A DNA stretch of 64,000 nucleotides from Hydrocarboniphaga sp965279055 (GCF_965279055.1 NZ_OZ257125.1:1674001-1738000); one strand, 5' to 3'; positions 1 through 9,516 are shown, counted from the first letter of the stretch. Numbers and translations: made by a program. The notes: generated from the letters alone by a model not told the origin.

Positions 1-631
1 CGGCAGCTTCGTCAACGAGGCGCAGGGTGTCGAGGCGCTGCAGTCGGCATCGCAGAACCCGGCGCTGAAACATATTCTGGCGGTGCAGCGCGACATCCAG
101 ACCGCCGGTCACGAGCTGAGTCTGAACCGGCCGGCGCCGCTCGGCGATTTCCCCAAGGGCGCTTTCGGCCGCGATGCGAAAGAGGCCGCCGGCTTGCTGA
201 TCGGCAATCCGGCGACGCCGATCGTCAAGATCGCGCTGACCGGCTTCGACACGCACGTGCAGCAGCGCGCGCGCCAGGACGGATTGCTGCAGCAGTTCGG
301 CGACACGATGGCGGCGCTGCGCCGCGCGTTCACCGCGGCCGGCATCTGGAACGACACCCTGATCGTCACCTACTCGGAGTTCGGCCGACGCGCGCAGCAG
401 AACGCCAGCGGCGGCACCGACCACGGCAAGGCGGCACCGCACTTCGTGCTCGGCGGCGCGGTCAAGGGCGGGCTGTACGGCGCCGCGCCGCAGCTGGCGA
501 AGCTCGACGACGGCGACGTGCCGGCGACGACGGACTATCGCTGCGTCTACAACGCGGTGCTCGGCCGCTGGTGGGGCGCGGGCGACGCGCAGATCGAGCC
601 GGGGCGGTTCAAGGCGCTGGCGATCGTTTGA
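1..631 (+). CDS. DUF1501 family protein, C-terminal part
   Basis: The frame is open from base 2 at the window edge to a TGA at 629-631, so the N-terminus is missing. The visible 209 residues carry the DUF1501 C-terminal signature: FDTHVQQ, then VTYSEFGRR, then the GGTDHG motif and a glycine-rich GGAVKGGLYG stretch. The family belongs to the alkaline-phosphatase/sulfatase-like fold and is usually exported by the Tat system, often beside a DUF1800 partner. Neither the signal nor the partner can be checked here. The substrate is unknown. A palindromic repeat follows 7 bp after the stop and may end transcription. Confidence 0.85.
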   Translation, partial: GSFVNEAQGVEALQSASQNPALKHILAVQRDIQTAGHELSLNRPAPLGDFPKGAFGRDAKEAAGLLIGNPATPIVKIALTGFDTHVQQRARQDGLLQQFGDTMAALRRAFTAAGIWNDTLIVTYSEFGRRAQQNASGGTDHGKAAPHFVLGGAVKGGLYGAAPQLAKLDDGDVPATTDYRCVYNAVLGRWWGAGDAQIEPGRFKALAIV

Positions 632-638
632 GCCTGAG

Positions 639-710
639 CCTGTAGGAGCGGATCCTATCCGCGACTGAGGCTGCGACGGCACAGTCGCGGATAGGATCCG
701 CTCCTACAGG
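639..710. repeat. REP-like palindrome, TGTAGGAGCGG family
   Basis: A perfect 29-bp inverted repeat with arms at 639-667 and 682-710 and a 14-bp loop. The arm core is TGTAGGAGCGGATCCTATCC. Related palindromes lie at 13895-13962, 21444-21516 and 43799-43859. It sits between two plus-strand genes and could fold into a very stable transcript end. Confidence 0.9.
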
Positions 711-803
711 TGCCGGGTTGATCAAACGCTGAGCTGTTTTTCCCGGCGACGCTGATCGCTTCGATGCTTAGCATCGACCTCGGTTCGTTCGGGGGAATGA
801 GAC

Positions 804-3395
804 ATGCGCTGGTCGATGTCGGTCGTGATGATGCTGTTGCTGGCCGCTTGCGGCGGTGCCAATGCGCCGCAATCCGGCGCCGACGGCGGAACCGCCAAGC
901 TCCCCGAAGGCGCGGCCTGCGTGATCGACAGCCCGCGGTTGCAGGTCGGCACGACGCCGGATCTGGTCGTCGATGGTGTTCAATACACCAAGACCCACCA
1001 GCCCGACGCGGCCAGCGCGATCGAGATGCCGATCGCCGACGCCGGCCCGCAGCCGGCGGGCAGCTGCAAGGGCAACGACCGCTACCGTTTCGGCAGCGGG
1101 CTCTACGACACCACCGGTCCGATCGGCGGCAATCCCACCGGCCACGCCGACCTGTTCGGCAATGTGCTGCCGACGCAGGTGCCGATCGGCATCCACACGC
1201 GGCTGTTCGCGCGCGCGTTCGCGATCGAGTCGCCGTGCAATGGCAAGCGCGTGGTGTTCGTGTCGCAGGACCTGCAGGCGACGTCGGCGCTGACCCGCCA
1301 GGAAGTGCTGAAGAAGATCGCCGCCGATCCGGTGCTCGGCCCGCACTACGACGGCCACAACGTGATGCTGTCGGCGACGCATACGCATTCCGCCGGCGGC
1401 GGCTTCGGCCTCGAAGTGCTGCCGGATCTGTCCTCGACCTTGCCGGGGCCGCTGAACGAGGCGCTGGTCTATGTCGAAAGCCTGCTGATCAGCAATCCCA
1501 ACTACGACGACGACAACTTCACCGCCATCGTCGACGGCATCGTTCAGGCGATCCGCCGCGCGCACGCGAACCTCGAAGCGCATCCGGAGACCGCGCGCAT
1601 CAGGCTGTCGGTCGGCCAGCTGCTGAATGCCAACATCAATCGCGATCCGCCGGCCTACGTGCAGAATTCGCCGGGCGAACGCGCGCAGTACAAGGACCAG
1701 CAGCGCCGTGAAGTGAACACGGACAAGCGTTTCGTGCAGCTCAACCTGGTGCGCGACAACGGCAGCGTCGCCGGCGTGATCAACTGGTTCGCGGTGCATC
1801 CGACGTCGATGGGCAATCACGATCTGCTGATTTCCAGCGACAACAAGGGCTATGCCTCGCTGGGTTTCGAGAAGCTGATGAAGACCCAATACCTCGCCGA
1901 CGCCGGTGGTGTGGCCAGCGGCACCGACAACTTCGTCGCCGCGTTCGCGCAGACCGACGAGGGCGACGCGATCGCCGACAACTTCATCTTCGATAAGGAC
2001 ATGAACGGCGGCAACGGGCCGGGGCAGGGCGTGCCTTACCGGTATCGCGCCGGCACCAACGATCCTTACGAATTCGCCGACGCCGGCTACCGGCACGGCA
2101 TGCAGGAGGCGACCGCGGGCTCCGGCACCAAGCAGCTGGCGCAGGCGCTCAGGCAATTCGCGCAGGGCACGGCACTCAGCGGGCCGGTCGACTACCGCTT
2201 CTTCTATGCCGATTTCACCGCGAATGAAATCACCGACCCGGTGATCGCCACCGGCCTGAGCTATCCGGATCTGCCGGCCTCGCTCTACGCGGGCACCAAG
2301 AGCACCTGCTCCTCGGCGTTCGGCGTCAGCCAGTTTGCCGGCGGCGTCAACGGCATCGACTTCGGCGCCGCCGGCTATGCCTGCATAGCCGACGCGCCGG
2401 TGGCGTATTTCAACGACGTGCGCACGCAGTACAACGGCTATTACAACGGCACCAACGCGCTGGTCGTGCAGCAGAACAACATGCCGGTTTCCGTGCCTTT
2501 CAACGGCGTCGCCGCCTACACCGTCGCCGCGCCGGCGCTGTGCCTGGCCACGCAGCTGCAGCCGCAGTACGGCTGCCAGCTGGAGAAGCCGGTGACGGTC
2601 GGCGCCAGCAACAACCCGGTGCCGTTCCAGATCTTCCGCATCGGCAACCTGGCGATCCTCGGCATTCCCTGGGAGGCGACGACGATGGCCGGCCGGCGGC
2701 TGCGCAAGACCGTGCTCGACGCGCTCGCCCCGGTCGGCGTCGACACCGTGGTCATCGCCGGCCTGTCCAACGAATACCTCGAATACATGGCGACGCGCGA
2801 GGAATACACCGCGCAGATGTACGAGGGCGCCTCGACCATCGCCGGGCCGTGGCAGCTCGCCGCCGCGCAGCAGGAGTCGCGCCGGCTCGCCTTGACCCTG
2901 GCGCAGGGTGTCGAGGCGCCTGCCGGCATCGCCGCGCCGGTGCTGAGCACTGGTGTGCCGTCACCGATCACCACCGATGCGCAAGCCGAGTTCGGCAAGA
3001 CCGTCACCGACGCGCTGCCACGTTACGTGCAGGGCCAGAGCGTCGACGTCAGCTTCGTCGCCGGTTATCCGGGCAACGACCTGAAGCCGATGGGCTCGTA
3101 CGCCTATGCCGAAAAGCTCAATGCGAGCGGCGGCTGGGACGTGGTCGCGGCCGATCGCGATCCCGAGCTGAGCTTCGTCTGGAACGTCGACTCCAATCTG
3201 TTCAATACGCTCGCGCATCGCTCCGGCGCCTCAACCGCGCAGCTGCTGTGGAAGATTCCGGCGAACGCGTCGCCCGGTACCTATCGACTGCGCCACGACG
3301 GCGTGTATCGTCTGTCGGAGGACGCGCCGCCGACGCCGTACCAAGGCAGCAGCAGCGCGTTCGAGATCGCCGGTACGCCAGCGGCGTGTCCCTAG
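804..3395 (+). CDS. neutral/alkaline ceramidase-like lipoprotein
   Basis: 863 residues with a lipoprotein signal (MRWSMSVVMMLLLAAC, lipobox Cys16), so probably membrane-anchored outside the cytoplasm. The body matches neutral ceramidases (PF04734): an N-terminal YDTTGPIGG segment, SATHTHSAGG with His193 and His195, NWFAVHPTSMGN with His332, and ATREEY followed by YEGAST; these correspond to the zinc-site regions. An Ig-like C-terminal domain is likely at about 735-860. The family hydrolyses the amide bond of ceramides. Oddity: where the family has the nucleophile motif GDVSPN, this protein reads GDAIAD, with Ile390 at the serine position, so amidase activity is doubtful. The start is supported by GGGGGA upstream. 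A 7-bp-stem hairpin (761-777) lies just before it. Confidence 0.8.
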   Translation: MRWSMSVVMMLLLAACGGANAPQSGADGGTAKLPEGAACVIDSPRLQVGTTPDLVVDGVQYTKTHQPDAASAIEMPIADAGPQPAGSCKGNDRYRFGSGLYDTTGPIGGNPTGHADLFGNVLPTQVPIGIHTRLFARAFAIESPCNGKRVVFVSQDLQATSALTRQEVLKKIAADPVLGPHYDGHNVMLSATHTHSAGGGFGLEVLPDLSSTLPGPLNEALVYVESLLISNPNYDDDNFTAIVDGIVQAIRRAHANLEAHPETARIRLSVGQLLNANINRDPPAYVQNSPGERAQYKDQQRREVNTDKRFVQLNLVRDNGSVAGVINWFAVHPTSMGNHDLLISSDNKGYASLGFEKLMKTQYLADAGGVASGTDNFVAAFAQTDEGDAIADNFIFDKDMNGGNGPGQGVPYRYRAGTNDPYEFADAGYRHGMQEATAGSGTKQLAQALRQFAQGTALSGPVDYRFFYADFTANEITDPVIATGLSYPDLPASLYAGTKSTCSSAFGVSQFAGGVNGIDFGAAGYACIADAPVAYFNDVRTQYNGYYNGTNALVVQQNNMPVSVPFNGVAAYTVAAPALCLATQLQPQYGCQLEKPVTVGASNNPVPFQIFRIGNLAILGIPWEATTMAGRRLRKTVLDALAPVGVDTVVIAGLSNEYLEYMATREEYTAQMYEGASTIAGPWQLAAAQQESRRLALTLAQGVEAPAGIAAPVLSTGVPSPITTDAQAEFGKTVTDALPRYVQGQSVDVSFVAGYPGNDLKPMGSYAYAEKLNASGGWDVVAADRDPELSFVWNVDSNLFNTLAHRSGASTAQLLWKIPANASPGTYRLRHDGVYRLSEDAPPTPYQGSSSAFEIAGTPAACP

Positions 3396-3408
3396 CGGGC
3401 GAGTTCGT

Positions 3409-3418
3409 GATATATATC
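3409..3418. promoter_or_regulatory. palindrome upstream of vapB, candidate operator
   Basis: GATATATATC is a perfect 10-bp palindrome 32 bp before vapB and next to a TATAGT hexamer (3424-3429). VapB-type antitoxins usually repress their own promoter through such sites. Operator function is inferred from position only. Confidence 0.35.
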
Positions 3419-3449
3419 GTTGGTATAGTCCTGTCTCGCAGGAGGACTC

Positions 3450-3713
3450 ATGACCGCGATGAAGACCGCGAAGCTGTTCAAGAATGGCCGTAGCCAGGCG
3501 GTCCGATTGCCGGCCGAGTTCCGCTTCGACGGCCACGAAGTGTTGATCGAGCGGCGGGGCGACGCGGTGATCCTGCGGCCCAAGCCCGGCAATCTGGCGG
3601 AGTCGCTCAAGGCCTATTACGACGTCGCCGAGCCCTTTCCGGACGACTATCTGCGCGACCGCGGCGATGCGCCGCCTCAACATCGCGACTGGTTCGACGA
3701 GTCCGAATCGTGA
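3450..3713 (+). CDS. vapB: VapB-type antitoxin (AbrB/SpoVT fold)
   Basis: 87 residues. The N-terminal KLFKNGRSQAVRLPAEFRF is the swapped-hairpin AbrB-like DNA-binding motif of VapB/MazE antitoxins. The C-terminal half is acidic and disordered-looking (PFPDDYLRDRGD, DWFDESES), as expected for the segment that occupies the toxin groove. Start choice: a strong AGGAGG lies 5 bp before ATG. The stop TGA overlaps the GTG start of vapC, which is the usual coupling in type II modules. It should neutralise VapC and autoregulate the pair. Confidence 0.9.
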   Translation: MTAMKTAKLFKNGRSQAVRLPAEFRFDGHEVLIERRGDAVILRPKPGNLAESLKAYYDVAEPFPDDYLRDRGDAPPQHRDWFDESES

Positions 3714-4111
3714 CGGCCACGACGCTCGACACCAACATCTGCAGTTACATCCTGCGGCGCCAGCCGCAGTCGGTGCTGGCACCCCTGTCGAGACTCAAGC
3801 CGGAGTCGGTCTTCATTTCGGTAGTCGTCGCGGCAGAACTGCGCTATGGCGTCGAAAAGCGCGGTTCGGAGCGGCTGTCGCAATGGCTGGAGCGGTGGCT
3901 GGCCGGTTTCAGCCTGCGCAGCTGGACCGACGCAGCGAGCCGCGAATACGCCAGTCTGCGTGCGCAGCTGGAGAAGCAGGGCACGCCGATCGGAAACATG
4001 GACTTGCTGATCGCGGCACACGCACTGGCCGAAAACGCCGTGTTGGTGACCAACAATGAACGTGAGTTTTCCCGCGTGCCCGGACTTAGGATCGAAAACT
4101 GGGCCGTGTAG
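3710..4111 (+). CDS. vapC: VapC-type PIN-domain ribonuclease toxin
   Basis: 133 residues, the normal size of a single PIN domain. Acidic metal-binding residues are visible: Asp7 in LDTN, Glu43 in AAELRYG, Asp98 in GNMDLLIAAHA, and the TNNEREF segment (Asn115, Glu117) near the end. The family is Mg-dependent and cuts RNA, commonly initiator tRNA or rRNA loops; the target here is unknown. It starts with GTG at 3710, overlapping the vapB stop by 4 bp. All catalytic positions are present, so the module looks intact. About 200 bp without a gene follow. Confidence 0.9.
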   Translation: MTATTLDTNICSYILRRQPQSVLAPLSRLKPESVFISVVVAAELRYGVEKRGSERLSQWLERWLAGFSLRSWTDAASREYASLRAQLEKQGTPIGNMDLLIAAHALAENAVLVTNNEREFSRVPGLRIENWAV

Positions 4112-4313
4112 GTGTCACCCTGGCGCAAGGCTAAGGGTGGGCGTGGGGATGGCTTGTAGCTGAGTGGAAATCCGATTTCGTAGGTAAAAAATCCCATGCG
4201 ACGCGGTCGTCAGGATGCGGTAGGTTAAATCCTACAAAGGTCCACCGGTTACTAGCCGGCGGCCGTTCGGGTGCCATTCTATTTACGGGTCGATGACCCA
4301 ATCGGGAGCGGGT

Positions 4314-7202
4314 ATGCGGATTCACGCAGGGGTGTTGTTGTCTTCGGTATTGATAGCGGCGTCGACGGCGGTTGCCGCGGCCGATTCCACGGCCAGTTCG
4401 GTCATCGCGCATGCGGCTTACAAGGCGCCGGTCCGCGCCGCCGATCCGGAGCGCAGCAGCTATCTGCTGAACTTCGATACGTTCCTCAAGCAGACGGCGT
4501 CCAGAAGCCTGCCGATTCCGACCGCCGGCTTTGAAGGCCGCATCCAGTCGGCGCAGTTCGATCGCACGCTCGGCGTGCCGACCTTCCTGTGGGCCAAGAC
4601 CGATGCGGCGCCGATCGCGGTCGGTGCGCTGAGCAGCACCAAGGAGCTGCTGGTTGCCCGCGCGCGCAGCTACCTGCGCAGCGAAGCCAGCCTGCTGAAG
4701 CTCACCGATGCGATGATCGACGACGCCAGCGTCGCCAACGCGCAGTACAACGGCAAGGGCCCGGCGGTCGTACGCCTGCGCCAGCGCGTCAACGGCATCG
4801 AAGTGTTCCACCGCTACCTCAACGTGCTGCTCGACAAGGACAACAGGCCGGTCGCCGTGTCGGGTTATTTCGCCACCGACTACACCACGCCGTCGACCAG
4901 CTTCACGCTGAGCGCCCAGCAGGCAATCTCCAAGGCCTGGGGCGGCCTCGGCGGCGTGCTCAGCCCGCTGGCGCTGACGCTGAAGGAAACCAGGGGCGAG
5001 TATCAGCTGTTCTCGCTGCTGCAGCCGCTGGTCGGCAGCCACGTGTTCGAGCGCGAGCCGCGCGTGCGCAAGATGTACTACGCCGCCAACGGCAAGCTGC
5101 TGCCGGCCTACTACGTCGAGCTGTTTTCCAAGGCGCGTGTCGATCGCAGCCTCGGCGCCTACGCGCTGATGGTGTCGGCGGTCGACGGCAGCATCCTGCA
5201 CCGCTACAACCTGAAGGCCAACGAAGTCGCGCCGGGCGCGACCTCCAAGCCGTTCACCTATCGCATGTATGCGGACACCACGCCGCCGTACCAGCTGTTC
5301 GACATGCCGCTGGGCAATGGCTACACGCCGTTCCCGTCGACCAACAAATCGGCGACGCTGCCGCGCGTGGCCAACCCGTCCGGCCCGAACCTGGTCACGC
5401 TGTCCTATGGCCCGATCAGTACCAAGGACGCCTGGCTGACCGACGACGCCACCGCCACCACCGGCAACAACGTCGACGCCTGCCTGGATCTCAACGACAC
5501 CTTCATCGACGGCATCCTGTCGACGCCGCTGAACACCTGCGATCCGGACGCGCTCGGTGACTATCGCGCCGCTCCGTCGTCCGATCACATGTTCGACTAC
5601 ACCGCCGAGCCGGATGGTGATCCGACCACCGACGCGGCCAAGGGCGGCGCCGTCATCAGCCTGTTCTATCTGAACAACTGGCTGCACGACTGGTGGTACG
5701 ACCACGGCTTCGACGAAGCCTCCGGCAACGCCCAGACCAGCAACTATGGTCGCGGTGGTGAAGAAGGCGACGCCATCACGGCGCAGGGCCAGGACGGTTC
5801 CGGCCGCAACAACGCCAACATGTCGACGCCGGCCGACGGCAGTTCGCCGACGATGCAGCAGTACCTGTTCGATGGCCCGCTGAACGGCGAAATCCGTCAG
5901 ACGCTGCCGACCCCCGGCGCGCCGCTGAAGTTCACCGGCGCCAGCTTCGGCCCCGGCGCTTTCGACGTGACCGCCGAGGCGGTGCTGGCTTCCGATGGCG
6001 GCGGTGATTCCGATACCGACGGCTGCGGTCTGACGATCCCCGATCCGACCGGCCTGGGCGTGATTCCGTCGCTGCCGGGCACGCCGCAGCTCGCCGCTGC
6101 CGGCAAGATCATCCTGATCGACCGCGGCAGCTGCAACTTCACCACCAAGGCGCAGTTCGCCACGATTTCCGGCGCCGCCGGCATGATCGTCGTCAACAAC
6201 GTCGACGCCGATCCGATCACGATGGGCAACGCCGACATCCCGGTCGTGCCGGTCCCGGAAAGCCCGACCGACATGGCCTACCAGATTCCGTCGGTGATGA
6301 TCCGCAAGGACGCCGGCGATCTGCTCAAGGCGCAGCTGGCCGCCGGCACGGCGGTGACGATGCACATGCTGCGCAGCGAATCGACCGACCGCGACGGCAC
6401 GCTCGACAACCAGATCGTCGGCCACGAGTTCTTCCACTACGTGCACCACCGTCTGACCGACTCGAGCAACCAGCAGTCCGGCGCGATGAGCGAAGGCTGG
6501 GGTGACATCGACGCGCTGATGATCTCGGTGCGCGAGGACGACACCAAGGCCGTCGGCAACGACCACTGGCAGGGCGCTTACGGCCTGGCCGGCTACGTCG
6601 TCGACAACTTCTACAACGGCATCCGTCGCGCGCCGTACTCCACCGACAAGAACAAGAATGCGTTCACGTTCAAGCATATTTCCGATGGCGTGGCGACGCC
6701 CGACGGCGGCGCCGGTGCCAGCAACTCGGAAGTGCACAACGCCGGTGAACTCTGGGCAAACATGATGTGGAACTGCTACGCCGGCATTCTCTACACGGCC
6801 AACAACGGCACGTTCACCGAGAAGCAGACGCGCATGAAGGACTACATCATCGGCGGCCTGAAGATGACGCCGGCCGACGCCACGTATACCGAAGCGCGTG
6901 ACGCGGTCATTGGTGTCGCCAAGGCCAGCGGCAACGCGATCGACTACGCCGCCTGTGCCAACGGCTTCTCGGCGATCGGTGCCGGCCCGGCCGCGGTTTC
7001 GCCGGCGCGCGACAGTACCGACCTGACCGGCGTCACCGAAGACTTCACGCTGTTCGAACCGGCGCCGGCAACCGGTGGCGACGGCGGCAGCGGTGGTGGT
7101 GACGGCGGCGGCAATGGTGGTGGTGGCGGCGGTGCGCTCGGTGGCGCGCTGCTGTTGCCGCTGGCCGCGATGGCCTGGCTGCGGCGGCGTCGTAGCGCCT
7201 AG
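4314..7202 (+). CDS. M36 (fungalysin-like) secreted metalloprotease with PA domain and GlyGly-CTERM-like tail
   Basis: 962 residues from ATG 4314, chosen because GGGAG precedes it and MRIHAGVLLSSVLIAAS then forms a clean signal peptide; ATG 4293 is possible. A propeptide-like region spans about 30-250. A protease-associated domain (KIILIDRGSCNFTTKAQFA onward) lies at about 560-680, directly before the zinc site GHEFFHYVHH (His704, Glu705, His708) and the third ligand in SEGWGD (Glu727). The last about 40 residues are a Gly-rich linker, then GGALGGALLLPLAAMAW and RRRR: the layout of GlyGly-CTERM sorting tails processed by rhombosortase. It is probably a zinc endopeptidase exported and then released or anchored at the surface. 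A terminator follows. Confidence 0.87.
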   Translation: MRIHAGVLLSSVLIAASTAVAAADSTASSVIAHAAYKAPVRAADPERSSYLLNFDTFLKQTASRSLPIPTAGFEGRIQSAQFDRTLGVPTFLWAKTDAAPIAVGALSSTKELLVARARSYLRSEASLLKLTDAMIDDASVANAQYNGKGPAVVRLRQRVNGIEVFHRYLNVLLDKDNRPVAVSGYFATDYTTPSTSFTLSAQQAISKAWGGLGGVLSPLALTLKETRGEYQLFSLLQPLVGSHVFEREPRVRKMYYAANGKLLPAYYVELFSKARVDRSLGAYALMVSAVDGSILHRYNLKANEVAPGATSKPFTYRMYADTTPPYQLFDMPLGNGYTPFPSTNKSATLPRVANPSGPNLVTLSYGPISTKDAWLTDDATATTGNNVDACLDLNDTFIDGILSTPLNTCDPDALGDYRAAPSSDHMFDYTAEPDGDPTTDAAKGGAVISLFYLNNWLHDWWYDHGFDEASGNAQTSNYGRGGEEGDAITAQGQDGSGRNNANMSTPADGSSPTMQQYLFDGPLNGEIRQTLPTPGAPLKFTGASFGPGAFDVTAEAVLASDGGGDSDTDGCGLTIPDPTGLGVIPSLPGTPQLAAAGKIILIDRGSCNFTTKAQFATISGAAGMIVVNNVDADPITMGNADIPVVPVPESPTDMAYQIPSVMIRKDAGDLLKAQLAAGTAVTMHMLRSESTDRDGTLDNQIVGHEFFHYVHHRLTDSSNQQSGAMSEGWGDIDALMISVREDDTKAVGNDHWQGAYGLAGYVVDNFYNGIRRAPYSTDKNKNAFTFKHISDGVATPDGGAGASNSEVHNAGELWANMMWNCYAGILYTANNGTFTEKQTRMKDYIIGGLKMTPADATYTEARDAVIGVAKASGNAIDYAACANGFSAIGAGPAAVSPARDSTDLTGVTEDFTLFEPAPATGGDGGSGGGDGGGNGGGGGGALGGALLLPLAAMAWLRRRRSA

Positions 7203-7219
7203 CCGCTAGAGCAAAACAA

Positions 7220-7250
7220 GCCCGGACGTCCTACGGCGTCCGGGCTTTTC
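7220..7250 (+). terminator. Rho-independent terminator after the M36 protease gene
   Basis: 9-bp stem GCCCGGACG/CGTCCGGGC with an 8-nt loop, followed by TTTTCTTT, 17 bp after the protease stop codon. Confidence 0.9.
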
Positions 7251-7407
7251 TTTGCCGGGGGTGGCGTATCGGGAATTCGCTGGACCGGTAATCCTGGCAA
7301 CGCGCTGCCCTTGGTCGGCTGATCGCGAACCGGTGCACGCGCCGGCGCGGCCATGGCACGGCTTTCGCTGCCGATCGGTATTCGCAATCCAGCCCGCGGT
7401 CGCCCCG

Positions 7408-9516
7408 ATGAATCCTGCCGTAAGCTCAGGCGCCAAGTTCTTGCTCTCATCGCTGTTGCTGCTGACGATGGCCGCCGCAGATGCCGAACCCATGCCGGGC
7501 ACGCTGCAGGTCAACGACTACGTCGAGTTGCCGCTGGGCCCGCCGGACGGAGAATGCGTGCCGGCCGGAGTGGCCTGGGATGGCGACACGGCGATCGTCG
7601 CCGCGCCGAGCCAGAAAGTCGGCGAGATCGACGGCGCTGGCACGCTGCATTTTTTTGCGCTGGACGCCGACAGCCAGCAGTGGGTCGCCGGTCCCGCGCT
7701 GTCGGCCGCGGTGCCGCTCGCCAAGGCCTGCTTCGGCACCTCGCTCGAGGTGGAGGGCGATCGGCTGCTGGTGGGCGCGGGCCAGTACGGCAGTGGCACG
7801 GCCTATCTTTTTGACAGGCAGACGGCACCGTATCAATGGGCGCAGAGCGCCTTGCTGACATCGCCCGATGCCAGCCTGGCCAACGGTTTCGGCTTCAGTG
7901 TCGCCTTGTCCGGCGATATCGCCGTGGTCGGCGCACCGCTGGAAGATTCCGCGGTTCAGGAAGGCGCGGGCGCGGTCTACCTGTTCAAGCGCGACACCGC
8001 CTCGGGTGCATGGAGCCTGCTGCAGAAGTTGGTGTCGCCGACGCCGTCCAGGCGCGCCCAGTTCGGCTATTCGATCATGATGCGCGACGATCTGCTGATG
8101 ATCGGCGAGCCCGGCACTGCGGGATATCCCGAGAAAAAAACCGGTGTCTGGGTCTATCGCCGACAGGGCTCCGGGCAGTACAAAAAGATCGCGCATGTGG
8201 TGACGCCCAATGCGACCGTGCCGTCGCTGTTTGGCTCTGCGTTGGCTTTCGACGGCCGCCAGCTGTTCATCGGTGCGCCGCAGGCGCTGACGCCCTGGTC
8301 GACCAATTACCCGGGCGGCGCTGTCTATGTTTACGACGCCAGCGCCGATGCCAGCGCATGGACGCTGAATGAGGAACTCTACGTCGGCAACGCCGATGGC
8401 GCCGGCTACCGTTTCGGCGATGCGCTGACGGTCGACGACGGTGTGCTACTGGTCAGCGCTGACAAACGAGACTCTTCGAGCCCGTATGCGGGGCCGGTGG
8501 TCTACGTGTTCCAATACGACGCAGCAGCGGCTGGTTGGAGGCGCAGCACGCAGCTGTCGCAGGGACAGCGTAGCAGCGAGTACTACGGTCTCGGGCGCAG
8601 CACCGCGATGCGCAATCGGCGGGTGCTGGTCGGTATTTCACATGCGGGCGGCTACGCCGAGACGCCAGCGCCGGGCTATATGTTCGGGCTGGTTGAGGAC
8701 GGTATCGACTTCGGTGATGCGCCGAAGTCCTATCCGAGCACGCTGTCCAGTGACGGCGCGCGCCACGCGGCATCGGCGTTGATGCTGGGTGCGCTGAAGG
8801 ACACCGAGGCTGACGCACAATTGCAGAAATCCGCCTCGGGCGACGATGTCAACGATGTCGACGACGATGACGGCGTGGTGCTCAACGGGCCGCTGATCAC
8901 CGGCGAGAGTGTTGCCGTCACGGCCGAAGTTCACGGCAGCGCGGCAAGGCTCGATGCCTGGATCGACTGGAACCGCGACGGCGACTGGAACGATTCGGGC
9001 GAGCGCGTCTTGACGGCGCTGGGTGTGCACGAAGGCCTCAACGACTTCAGCTTGCCGGTGCCTGCCGACGCGCTGCCGGGCAATAGCTACGCGCGGTTTC
9101 GTCTGAGCAGCGCCGGTACGGCATCGCCGGCAGGTCCGGCCGTCGATGGCGAAGTCGAGGATCTGCTGGTGAAAATCGAGCTGCCGACTGCATCGCTCGA
9201 AGCGGACACGTCAATGGACGAGAGCACTGGCCGTACCTTTTTCATCAACCTCAATGGGCCGTTGAATCATTCGGTGTCGGTGGACTGGAGCACGGCGGAC
9301 GGCACTGCGACCGCCGCGTCCGGCGACTACATCGCCAGTAGCGGAACTGCCGTGCTTGAGGCCGGCTGGCTCTGGTACGCCATTCAGATCACCGTGCCCT
9401 ACGACAAGAAGAAGTCCGAAAGTACCGAGACGTTCAAACTCAAGATTTCGAATCCGGTGGGCGTGACCCTGGGCGACAGCACCCAGGTGATCAGCGTGAT
9501 CAACCTGGATTACTGA
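7408..9516 (+). CDS. secreted FG-GAP repeat, GEVED and Calx-beta domain protein
   Basis: 702 residues from ATG 7408, chosen because it opens directly into a signal peptide (FLLSSLLLLTMAAADA); the frame is open further upstream but that extension overlaps terminator-proximal DNA. Residues about 30-430 hold repeated FG-GAP-like beta-propeller blades (GDTAIVAAPSQK, GDIAVVGAPLED, DDLLMIGEPG, GRQLFIGAPQ). A GEVED domain follows at about 435-595 (DFGDAP, an acidic DDVNDVDDDDGV run, WIDWNRDGDWND), then a Calx-beta domain to the end. These are extracellular calcium-binding adhesion modules. No catalytic motif is seen, and the ligand is unknown. Confidence 0.8.
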   Translation: MNPAVSSGAKFLLSSLLLLTMAAADAEPMPGTLQVNDYVELPLGPPDGECVPAGVAWDGDTAIVAAPSQKVGEIDGAGTLHFFALDADSQQWVAGPALSAAVPLAKACFGTSLEVEGDRLLVGAGQYGSGTAYLFDRQTAPYQWAQSALLTSPDASLANGFGFSVALSGDIAVVGAPLEDSAVQEGAGAVYLFKRDTASGAWSLLQKLVSPTPSRRAQFGYSIMMRDDLLMIGEPGTAGYPEKKTGVWVYRRQGSGQYKKIAHVVTPNATVPSLFGSALAFDGRQLFIGAPQALTPWSTNYPGGAVYVYDASADASAWTLNEELYVGNADGAGYRFGDALTVDDGVLLVSADKRDSSSPYAGPVVYVFQYDAAAAGWRRSTQLSQGQRSSEYYGLGRSTAMRNRRVLVGISHAGGYAETPAPGYMFGLVEDGIDFGDAPKSYPSTLSSDGARHAASALMLGALKDTEADAQLQKSASGDDVNDVDDDDGVVLNGPLITGESVAVTAEVHGSAARLDAWIDWNRDGDWNDSGERVLTALGVHEGLNDFSLPVPADALPGNSYARFRLSSAGTASPAGPAVDGEVEDLLVKIELPTASLEADTSMDESTGRTFFINLNGPLNHSVSVDWSTADGTATAASGDYIASSGTAVLEAGWLWYAIQITVPYDKKKSESTETFKLKISNPVGVTLGDSTQVISVINLDY

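Noticed and set aside
639..710. Insertion sequence end or attachment site
   Set aside because: It is a short palindrome of a repeat family with no transposase or integrase gene nearby in this window.
4131..6737. An 868-codon minus-strand frame opposite the M36 protease
   Set aside because: Val/Gly/Arg/His-rich shadow without motifs; the plus strand has signal peptide, PA domain and zinc site.
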